This document shows, in pieces, positions 1 to 5,615 of a stretch of DNA of 19,467 nucleotides. A program made the translations under genes and the position numbers. The number at the start of each line of letters is the position of its first letter. Positions within the stretch are counted from its first letter, which is position 1. The notes under the pieces are model-generated. The model made no database searches and was not told the DNA's origin. It saw only the letters and a list, made by a program, of their open reading frames with translations. Source of the DNA: an uncultured Veillonella sp. (GTDB taxonomy: Bacteria > Bacillota > Negativicutes > Veillonellales > Veillonellaceae); NCBI GenBank assembly GCA_900757715.1, contig CAAEOZ010000265.1, positions 1 through 19,467 of the forward strand. The letters are read 5' to 3'.

Positions 1-132
1 GGAAAAATTCTATTACAGCGTCCGAAGAATGATGATTATGCCATTATTGGCGGACATGTTGCGGCTATGGAGACAAGTATGGAAACTCTTAAACGGGAAC
101 AAGTCCGGCGAAAGAAAGCCTTGAAACAATAA
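1..132 (+). pseudogene. Nudix hydrolase fragment, cut by the window edge and by a deletion
   Basis: Frame 1 reads from the window edge to a TAA at 130-132. It contains the first half of a Nudix box: GGHVAAMET followed by SMETLKRE, which fits G-x5-E-x7-RE exactly. The second half of the box (hydrophobic-x-EE-x-G) is missing. After RE the frame reads QVRRKKALKQ and stops, and from about base 93 the DNA belongs to the GNAT gene in another frame. Nudix enzymes hydrolyse nucleoside diphosphates linked to another group and need the EE pair for metal binding, so this product should be inactive. The 5' end lies outside the window. Confidence 0.7.
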
Positions 133-959
133 CAAAGAAGATAGTTGATGATAATTCGGATTTCTATTTTATTTTGTTTAATGGTGAGAAAGCTGGAGCT
201 GTAAGAGTTAAATGGCATAAAGGGCAAAAAGTACACAAGAATGTAAATTGGATATCTCCTATTTTTGTTATTCCAAAGTTTCAAAATAAAGGAATTGCCA
301 GTAACGTAATCAAACAATTATTTGATATTTATCCGAATACAATAGAATGGTGGTTATCTACTATTAAGCAGGAAGAGAAAAATTGCCATTTGTATGAAAA
401 ATATGGATTTGTTCGAACTGGAGATGAAATAGTTGTAAACGAAAATATGACATTAGTTTTTTATGTAAAGAGTTATATTGAGGTAAGGAGATTTAAGGAA
501 GAGGATGCCCAAGAGGTCAGAAATCTTATTGTCAGGAATTTCTTAGAGGTTAACAGTAAAGATTATGGCATATCAGCAATGGAGAAACTTGCAAAGACTT
601 ACGATGCGGAAAAGGTTCTGAATGTGGCAAGTTATGCGCATATGTATGTATTTGAATTTGATGGAAAAATAATTGGAACAGGTTCTATATCAAGTTTTTG
701 GGGAAGTAAAACAGAAAGTATACTTTTGTCCATTTTTGTTCTTCCGGAGTTTCATGGAAAGGGTGTTGGAAGAAAAATCATAAATACATTAGAAACGGAT
801 GAATTTTATGTAAGAGCAAGCAGAATTGAGATACCGGCATCCATTACAGCAATGGAGTTTTATAGAAAATTTGGATATGATTACAAAAATGGTGTTAAGG
901 AATTGGATAATGAGCATCATTACAGATTGGAAAAGTTTAAGGAGGCAGGGTTGAAATAA
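93..959 (+). pseudogene. Tandem GNAT acetyltransferase, 5' end lost
   Basis: The frame is open from 93. The residues encoded before the first possible start (TSPAKESLETITKKIVDD and onward) look like normal GNAT sequence, so the gene extended further upstream before a deletion. A TTG at 174 would give 261 residues but has no ribosome binding site. The first GNAT half has the acetyl-CoA loop PKFQNKGIASNVI and ends near the YEKYGF motif. A second complete-looking GNAT domain starts near residue 100 (YIEVRRFKEEDAQEV), with loop PEFHGKGVGRKII and FYRKFGY. GNAT proteins move an acetyl group from acetyl-CoA to an amine; the substrate cannot be read here. The second domain may still be made if translation is coupled to the broken Nudix frame. 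Confidence 0.75.
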
Positions 960-1052
960 CAACAGATAATCAATTATTTTTATTTATCTTTGCAGAAGCA
1001 TTAGTTCTTATATTAGGATACTATCTAAGGAAAGTACCCATGACAGGGCGTT

Positions 1053-1106
1053 AAGCGTCCGGGGGACGCTTGTTTAGCACCGACCGGAGCGGAGCGTAGA
1101 GGTAGC
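1053..1106 (+). repeat. Stem-loop plus 33-nt core, copy 1
   Basis: A perfect 8-bp stem (AAGCGTCC at 1053-1060, GGACGCTT at 1064-1071, GGG loop) is followed by a 33-nt core at 1074-1106. The core matches 28 of 33 positions of copy 2. This copy is not followed by a toxin gene; the ATG at 1119 opens a reading frame of only eight codons. The local base composition is far richer in G and C than the flanking genes. The rest of 960-1211 shows no supported gene. Confidence 0.7.
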
Positions 1107-1150
1107 CTCCCGAGTTTATGATACCGGTTCACCGGAATACATAGGAAGGG

Positions 1151-1207
1151 GTGCTAGGTGCCAGTGGCACCTGCTTAGCACCGACCGAAACGGAGTGTAG
1201 ACGTGGC
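1151..1207 (+). repeat. Stem-loop plus 33-nt core, copy 2 (toxin leader)
   Basis: A stem AGGTGCC/GGCACCT (1156-1162 and 1166-1172, loop AGT) is extended by an outer GTGCT/AGCAC pairing (1151-1155 and 1177-1181) across a small bulge. The core repeat occupies 1175-1207 and ends four bases before the toxin ATG. No standard Shine-Dalgarno lies at the right distance from that ATG; the nearest GGAG is about 17 bases upstream. The structured leader may therefore control toxin translation (inference). Confidence 0.65.
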
Positions 1208-1211
1208 GCCG

Positions 1212-1346
1212 ATGACAGCTTATGAGATCATTACGATTTTCATTGGGATATTGGCTTTGCTGATGTCCTTTGGTAGCTTGATTGTAGCGTTGCTTGCCTT
1301 TCTCGGTAAAGAGAAAAGCTCTTCGAGGAAGAGCAGGCGCAAATAA
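1212..1346 (+). CDS. Putative holin-like toxin, 44 aa (type I toxin-like)
   Basis: The ATG at 1212 opens a 44-residue protein starting MTAYEIITIFIGILALL. It has one hydrophobic helix (about residues 5-31), then a short basic tail (KEKSSSRKSRRK). The start and the LLMSFGSLIVALLAF stretch match the Firmicutes 'putative holin-like toxin' family of small membrane peptides, which are related in form to type I toxins regulated by antisense RNA. The membrane is the likely site of action. It sits after a repeat-rich structured leader and ends five bases before a strong hairpin. An antisense RNA entering from the right is plausible but I cannot identify its promoter. The family call is fairly sure; toxicity is inferred. 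Confidence 0.75.
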   Translation: MTAYEIITIFIGILALLMSFGSLIVALLAFLGKEKSSSRKSRRK

Positions 1347-1378
1347 AAATGCCTATCCTGTCTGCCAACAGGATAGGC
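1341..1378 (-). terminator. Hairpin terminator between toxin and XRE gene
   Basis: A perfect 11-bp stem (1351-1361 pairs with 1368-1378, 6-nt loop) lies five bases after the toxin stop. On the minus strand the stem is followed by ATTTTTATTT, so it best fits a terminator for leftward transcripts: the XRE mRNA or an antitoxin RNA. A smaller TGTCC/GGACA hairpin lies at 1381-1394. Rightward termination is less clear because no T-run follows on the plus strand. Confidence 0.65.
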
Positions 1379-1453
1379 GGTGTCCCTAAGGACATTCATT
1401 AACCTAAACTGACGTTTACCTATTTCTCTCTGTTTTTGTATATCATCCAGTAG

Positions 1454-1903
1454 TTACCCCTCAGAAAATGCAACAATTTCTTTATACGTTTGAACATCAT
1501 TGCCTTTTTTTATTTTTTCAAGCATAAAAGCGAAATACATTGCGATTCCCCAGATAACACCCCAAGGAATGAGTGCCCAAACACCAAGTAATATGAATAA
1601 CGGAACCGCTGAAACAGCAGAGGCAATCAACATCATAGTGTAGATTCCGCCATAGCGGTTCATTTTTTCAATGTCTTCTTTTTGAATTACATCTTTCATA
1701 ACTTCAATATCTCCTTTGATTAATTTGTCAAGAGAAATCTGAAAGGTTTCACTCAGTAATACCAAACTGTTCACATCTGGATAGCTTTTATCATTTTCCC
1801 AATTTGATATTGTTTGCCTTGATACATAAATTCGTTCGGCTAACTCCTCTTGAGATAATTGTGCTTCCTGACGATGCTTTTTTATTTGTTTCCCGAGTTC
1901 CAT
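1454..1903 (-). CDS. XRE-family regulator with C-terminal membrane helices
   Basis: A 149-residue protein. The start at 1903 (MELGKQIKKHR) is preferred over an upstream ATG at 1927 because AGGAGGTG lies just before it. Residues about 4-58 form a Cro/C1-type helix-turn-helix (QLSQEELAERIYVSRQTISNWEN). The C-terminal part has two hydrophobic helices (IYTMMLIASAVSAVPLFILL and VWALIPWGVIWGIAMYFAFM) and a short charged tail. This membrane-anchored XRE layout is common in Firmicutes, often as repressors responding to envelope conditions. It has its own promoter and a nearby inverted repeat, which suggests autoregulation. Its targets are unknown; no transporter gene lies next to it. Confidence 0.85.
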   Translation of the reverse strand: MELGKQIKKHRQEAQLSQEELAERIYVSRQTISNWENDKSYPDVNSLVLLSETFQISLDKLIKGDIEVMKDVIQKEDIEKMNRYGGIYTMMLIASAVSAVPLFILLGVWALIPWGVIWGIAMYFAFMLEKIKKGNDVQTYKEIVAFSEG

Positions 1904-1929
1904 CTCTTCACCTCCTTGCATACCCATAC

Positions 1930-1958
1930 TAATTAAAAATTTATATTTTTGCTATCAA
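1930..1958 (-). promoter_or_regulatory. Promoter of the XRE regulator gene
   Basis: On the minus strand TTGATA (complement of 1953-1958) and TAATTA (complement of 1930-1935) are separated by exactly 17 bases. This resembles a sigma-A promoter and lies about 30 bases upstream of the XRE start. The match to consensus is moderate. Confidence 0.5.
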
Positions 1959-1984
1959 AAAGCTTTGACATCGAGGTTTTTAGC

Positions 1985-2004
1985 ATGTCAAAAGTCTTTT
2001 ACAT
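1985..2004. promoter_or_regulatory. Candidate operator, imperfect palindrome
   Basis: A 20-base imperfect palindrome (ATGTCAAAAG/TCTTTTACAT, 7 of 10 pairs matching) lies upstream of the XRE promoter. One arm is also repeated as TTTGACAT at 1964-1971. Such sites next to an XRE gene are typical of autoregulation; binding is inferred. Confidence 0.4.
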
Positions 2005-2069
2005 CTCGTGAAATTCCCAATAATCATATGTTATCAATCTCTCTGCTAAACTGAAATTTTTACTCGCTT

Positions 2070-2882
2070 CTATTGCTTATAGTTTGCTTTAAGCCATCTA
2101 GCAACACCATCTTCGTCATTCGACAAAATAACCTCTGTGGCATATTGCTTTAAATCATTGTGTGCATTTGCAACCGCATAACTTTTATCAGCCATTTGAA
2201 ACATGTCTATATCATTTTTCCCATCACCAAACACAATTAGCTTTTCACAATTCATCATGCTTTGTAATTGCCTTATAGCATTTGATTTTGATGCTTCTAA
2301 CGGCATAATTTCTAACCACTGTTCATTTGTATAAATATCCGTCTGATATACACAATGATATTTATCCTTATATTTATCATACAAAGGCATAAGTTTTTTC
2401 GGCGAATCAATACAGGTAATATAAAAAATATTACCCTCTTTCAACTCAGGCAATGAATTCACCTCATTCGTTCGAACATCGCCTTTACGACTTTCGAGGA
2501 ACATATTCATACCCTCTGTACACATTTTTCGCACAAACGAAAATTTTTCCATCCCATTAATGTATGCGTAAACAATGGGATACACGTTATTGCTAAACAA
2601 ATCTTCTAGCACTGAATGTACTGAATCATCAAAATAATTAGCAATTAATATTTTTTCTGTAATATTATCAATCACAAAGGCTCCATTGTATACAATCAAC
2701 GGAATTTTTGCATTTATTCCTTCGGTCACTTTTTTAGCTGTAACTAAAGAACGAGCTGTAGCATAGGAAAAAATCATCCCTTGTTCAACCAATGAATTGA
2801 TTACTTGATTTGTGTAGTTAGAGGTTACTTCGTTACTTCTCAATAATGTCCCATCTAAATCTGAAACATACAAATCACTCAT
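2070..2882 (-). CDS. Cof-type HAD-superfamily phosphatase
   Basis: A 270-residue protein, normal for the Cof/YbiV group of HAD hydrolases. The start at 2882 is chosen because GGAGGAAA precedes it; an upstream ATG at 2942 would add 20 atypical residues. HAD motif I is DLDGT with the catalytic Asp8 and Asp10. Motif II is in FSYATARS, the motif III lysine is in ASKSNAIRQL, and motif IV is GDGKND at about 219-224. The region between motifs II and III is the C2-type cap that sets specificity. Members dephosphorylate small phosphorylated metabolites such as sugar phosphates or FMN in the cytoplasm; the substrate cannot be read from sequence. It lies upstream of the XRE gene on the same strand, but the 166-base gap and the XRE gene's own promoter suggest separate regulation. 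Confidence 0.9.
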   Translation of the reverse strand: MSDLYVSDLDGTLLRSNEVTSNYTNQVINSLVEQGMIFSYATARSLVTAKKVTEGINAKIPLIVYNGAFVIDNITEKILIANYFDDSVHSVLEDLFSNNVYPIVYAYINGMEKFSFVRKMCTEGMNMFLESRKGDVRTNEVNSLPELKEGNIFYITCIDSPKKLMPLYDKYKDKYHCVYQTDIYTNEQWLEIMPLEASKSNAIRQLQSMMNCEKLIVFGDGKNDIDMFQMADKSYAVANAHNDLKQYATEVILSNDEDGVARWLKANYKQ

Positions 2883-2968
2883 GCATTTTCCTCCGTCAAC
2901 TTCAAATTTTTTATTTCCCATTGTACCATGCACAATTCCCACATTCTACTTATATTTTTTGAAAATTT

Positions 2969-3002
2969 AAAAAAGGTGGACTGCCATACATAGTAATCCA
3001 CC
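2969..3002 (-). terminator. Rho-independent terminator of the small minus-strand gene
   Basis: On the minus strand a GGTGGATT/AGTCCACC stem (one mismatch, + strand 2975-3002) is followed directly by a run of six T (complement of 2969-2974). It lies just after the stop of the DUF6061-like gene at 3010 and separates it from the HAD gene. Confidence 0.75.
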
Positions 3003-3009
3003 CATAAAA

Positions 3010-3249
3010 TTACCACACTTCCAGACTATCTTCCGCATTCACCCAATTTTGCATCTCACCCGTCAAAGCCATCCTGGCATACTCAATAGGGTTGTCAATG
3101 GCAAGAGCATTTAATGCAAACTGTGAATTAGGTGTGGTTTTTAAATCATCCTCTGCTTTATTACAGTCAATGCGCAAAATCATATTATCAAAGGTGGTTA
3201 TATCAATACTATTGCAGTATTGGTTATACGTAGCATATATAAGTTTCAT
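3010..3249 (-). CDS. Small DUF6061-like protein
   Basis: A 79-residue soluble acidic protein (MKLIYATYNQYCNSIDITTF...). Its layout, a short beta-rich start and a C-terminal stretch NPIEYARMALTGEMQNWV, resembles the small clostridial proteins grouped as DUF6061. This is from memory of the family pattern, not a search. AAAGGA lies 9 bases before the start and a good terminator follows, so it is probably a real single-gene transcript. No function is known. It borders the mobile-element scar and may have belonged to that element. Confidence 0.6.
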   Translation of the reverse strand: MKLIYATYNQYCNSIDITTFDNMILRIDCNKAEDDLKTTPNSQFALNALAIDNPIEYARMALTGEMQNWVNAEDSLEVW

Positions 3250-3317
3250 AGTATTTTTGTCCTTTCATCGTTTTTACAGATAAGCTGGTTGTATTGATAA
3301 ATTTTTGTGTGTCCTAG

Positions 3318-3506
3318 AATTATCCTTTAGAACGTAAAACACACATTTCACATCTGATTGACCTCGGGTTTTCCACAGTTGCAATAGCTGACAGGGTTGG
3401 TCATGAGAGTATTGATATCACATATCGTTATTCACATATGTTTCCGTCAAAGCAGGTGGCAATGGCAGACAGACTTGATGATGTCAATGCAAGCTTTGAG
3501 GATTGA
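3318..3506 (+). pseudogene. Tyrosine recombinase (integrase) C-terminal fragment
   Basis: The frame open from 3318 to the TGA at 3504 encodes HISHLIDLGFSTVAIADRVG followed by HESIDITYRYSHMFPSKQ. This is the C-terminal catalytic end of a phage/Tn-type tyrosine integrase: the HxxH-like region, the GHE box with the second histidine, and the tyrosine segment (ITYRYSHM). The N-terminal three quarters, including the first catalytic arginine, are missing, and there is no start codon, so it is inactive. It marks one end of a decayed mobile element. The DNA between the DUF6061-like gene and this fragment (3250-3317) shows no gene. Confidence 0.8.
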
Positions 3507-3699
3507 GAAGAGCAGGATGGAGATATAGATGTTATGTAGGCAGAGGAAACAGCACATATGATTGATATGGATGCAGCTACGGAAAAGATTATAAGCATTG
3601 ATAAGTACAAGGCAGTCTGATAATGTGGGTACAAGTTTTGCTGGATATATGAAGCAGAAATTAAAAGAATAGATGTTATATCGGAAGGAGCAGATTATT
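3507..3699 (+). other. Stretch without a supported gene, inside the element scar
   Basis: Between the integrase remnant and the MobC-like gene only very short frames occur, for example a 17-codon frame from the ATG at 3559. I see no recognisable protein, terminator or strong promoter. The GGAAGGAG at the right end is the ribosome binding site of the next gene. Confidence 0.5.
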
Positions 3700-4041
3700 A
3701 TGAGCGAGAAAAGGCTGGATGCCAAGAACAGATGGAGAAATGTTGTAGTAGTGTTTCGTATGTCACCGGAGGAAGCACAGGAGCTGAATGTGAAGGTTTC
3801 ACTCAGCGGACTTTCAAAACAGGATTATATCATCCAATGTCTGCTGAAGCATGAAATCAAGGTTGTTGGTGGAATGAAGGTGGCAAAGAAAGTACAGGTG
3901 CATCTTGATACGATACTGGAAGAATTACAGACATTAGATGAAGCAGACAGAGGTATAGATGTTGAAGAACTGCTGGTTCCATTAAAGTATGTGCTTGATA
4001 TTCTGCTAAGTGATGAGAAAGGCGGTAATCATTATAAGTAA
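3700..4041 (+). CDS. MobC-like mobilization accessory protein
   Basis: A 113-residue protein starting at 3700 behind GGAAGGAG (an upstream in-frame ATG at 3673 lacks a site). The start MSEKRLDAKNRWRNVVVVFR, the MSPEEAQELN segment and LSGLSKQDYIIQCLL match the ribbon-helix-helix-like MobC/relaxosome accessory proteins of clostridial integrative elements. These help the relaxase bind or nick the transfer origin. The gene looks intact, unlike its neighbours: the integrase fragment upstream, and a truncated tnpV and broken relaxase downstream. With its relaxase destroyed, it can act only with another element's machinery, if at all. Its end overlaps the tnpV frame. Confidence 0.7.
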   Translation: MSEKRLDAKNRWRNVVVVFRMSPEEAQELNVKVSLSGLSKQDYIIQCLLKHEIKVVGGMKVAKKVQVHLDTILEELQTLDEADRGIDVEELLVPLKYVLDILLSDEKGGNHYK

Positions 4042-4333
4042 GACAACATTTGAAAAGCTAGGTATCCCATATGAAGAAAGGGATGGAATCTTCTATCCAG
4101 TTCTTGTTGCAGGAACAGAGCAGACTGATATAGAAGCAGGAAGGTATGGGCGAATGTGGATTAAATATATCAAGGAAGAATATCCAATGAGATATAAGAG
4201 TCTGGTGCGGTTCGGGGAGCTTGAAGATCGGGCAGATGAAGTCAATGAAACAGCATATGAGCTGCTTGATGATATTGAAGCTAAGTGGCTGAAAAAGCAT
4301 AAGCCAAGCCTTACTTTCATTCATCTGATATAA
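4010..4333 (+). pseudogene. tnpV: TnpV-like protein, 3' truncated
   Basis: SKTTFEKLGIPYEERDGIFY, then a GRYGRMWIKYIKEEYP segment and ETAYELLDDIEAKWLKKHKP match TnpV, a small protein of unknown function carried by clostridial transposons. TnpV normally starts MxKT...; here the equivalent codon at 4034 is ATA, placed well behind AAAGGCGG, which suggests a lost ATG start. An ATG at 4010 is in frame but has no better site. After KHKPS the sequence leaves the family, reads TFIHLI and stops, and relaxase sequence begins a few bases later. A deletion therefore probably removed the tnpV end and most of the relaxase gene. Confidence 0.65.
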
Positions 4334-4338
4334 GAGGA

Positions 4339-5259
4339 TTGCACAGGGCGAAGCTGTTACCATTCCAGAAGAAGTTTTATGCAAAGCTATATAGGTTAAG
4401 AATCGTAGAGCAGAAGCGATTTGTGGTTGGTGTAGCAAAGTATACGGAAGAATTGAAAAGGTTTAAGAAAAGATACAGCGGATTGATGACAGACAACAGG
4501 AGATTTATAAGGAAACACCAACAGGAAACGGAAGATTAAGACGGATGAAAAGTACCGGGAATATCAACTGTGGCATGTGGGAGTGCAGGAAGAACTGGAA
4601 ATGGAGAAAAGAGAAGTTAAGAAGCAGCTGCAGTTTGTGGAAGGTATTATGAAAGAGGATTTGTATACGGTATATTATGCGGTATCGGAGGATGAGGAGA
4701 TTGTTGGGGAAAAGGAGCTTGAGATATCGGGGATGGAAGAACAGGAGACTGTGTCTGAGGTTGAGAAAAAGGCAGCTACTGATATTGATGATGTTGATAC
4801 GGAAATATGTAGGAAAGAAGATGCCTCTGTTGCAGACAAATATAGTAATATCGAAAAAGAACAGGCAGACTTATATGTTGAGGAATCTCGTGAAATGGAT
4901 GATGGTGATGCGGAACAGATTTATACAGGTAAGAATGCAACTGTAGATGATGAGGTTCCGGTTATTCCGATGGCTGCTGATAAGGTTGAATGGATTGCTG
5001 AAAGGTTATTTGCATGTGGGGCATATGAAGAAATTAATGTCGCTGTTAAGGCAGATATATTCGGGCTTGATATTGCAGATGTAAGTGGAAGTATACAAGT
5101 ATACGGCTGTTTTCAGATGTTATGAAGAGACTGGGGATAAGATTGGCTGGAGATGAGCTTTATGAGGAGTTTCAGAGAATTTATGATGTGAGCGTTGGCA
5201 GGGATGCAGGAAAGGAAAAAGCAGAAGATAAGATGTGGAATATGGGCAGAGGGAGGTAA
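4339..5259 (+). pseudogene. Relaxase C-terminal region, broken by deletion and frameshifts
   Basis: Pieces of one relaxase tail can be read in changing frames. Frame 1 from 4339 gives LLPFQKKFYAKLYRLRIVEQ. A short frame-3 piece near 4475-4510 gives RIDDRQQEIYKE. Frame 2 from about 4535 gives KTDEKYREYQLWH, then EDLYTVYYAVSEDEEIVG, and runs to 5125. Frame 1 again from about 5101 gives LFSDVMKRLG and DELYEEFQRIYDVSV, ending at the TAA at 5257. This pattern matches the C-terminal, coiled and acidic part of relaxases from clostridial mobilizable elements. The catalytic N-terminus with the nicking tyrosine is absent, so this cannot support transfer. The family call is from memory of the pattern. 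Confidence 0.65.
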
Positions 5260-5301
5260 TTCCTCTGCTTCTTGCAAAGTACAAAAAAATATTCCTGAGG
5301 T

Positions 5302-5347
5302 TTGAAAAAATAGACTATATATGATATGCTTATAGAGGCGTATAAGC
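5302..5347 (+). promoter_or_regulatory. Promoter and overlapping operator of the restriction operon
   Basis: TTGAAA (5302-5307) and TATGCT (5325-5330) are 17 bases apart, a good sigma-A promoter. A perfect inverted repeat GCTTATA-GAGGCG-TATAAGC (5328-5347) overlaps the end of the -10 box and the expected start point. This is where a repressor would block initiation, and the first gene of the operon encodes a Cro/C1-like protein. Autoregulation is inferred. Confidence 0.65.
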
Positions 5348-5387
5348 CCTATATTGTTAAGAACATATAAAAAAATTGAGGTGTGGT

Positions 5388-5615
5388 ATGGCAATTTCGT
5401 ATAATAATCTTTGGAAAATTCTGATTGATAAGGAAATGAATAAAGGTGCTTTATGTAGCAAGGCAAAGATTAGTAAGGGAACAATGGCAAAAATGACGAA
5501 TAACGAGCCAGTCACATTGACAGTTATAGAAAAAATATGTGAAGTGCTTCAATGTGATATCGGTGATGTTGTTCAGATTGTAGATATAGAAAAACAGGAG
5601 AAAAATAATGGATAA
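5388..5615 (+). CDS. Small Cro/C1-type (XRE) regulator leading the R-M operon
   Basis: A 75-residue protein from the ATG at 5388, behind GAGGTG; a TTG at 5376 is in frame but overlaps that site. Almost the whole protein is a helix-turn-helix domain (NNLWKILIDKEMNKGALCSK, then ISKGTMAKMTNNEPVTLTVI) ending in ICEVLQCDIGDVVQIV, the usual end of this family. It overlaps hsdM by 8 bases, so it is co-translated with the methylase. Its position matches that of controller proteins, which delay or cap restriction-modification expression. The inverted repeat over the promoter at 5328-5347 is its likely site. Specific binding is inferred. Confidence 0.85.
   Translation: MAISYNNLWKILIDKEMNKGALCSKAKISKGTMAKMTNNEPVTLTVIEKICEVLQCDIGDVVQIVDIEKQEKNNG

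Noticed and set aside
941..1054. Open frame with a hydrophobic stretch (FLFIFAEALVLILGYYL) after the GNAT gene
   Set aside because: It has no ATG, GTG or TTG start and no ribosome binding site, and its end runs into the GC-rich repeat; too weak to call a gene.
3306..3347. TGTGTGT/ACACACA arms as an integrase attachment site
   Set aside because: The arms are short simple repeats, no matching direct repeat was found at the other end of the scar, and chance is a sufficient explanation.
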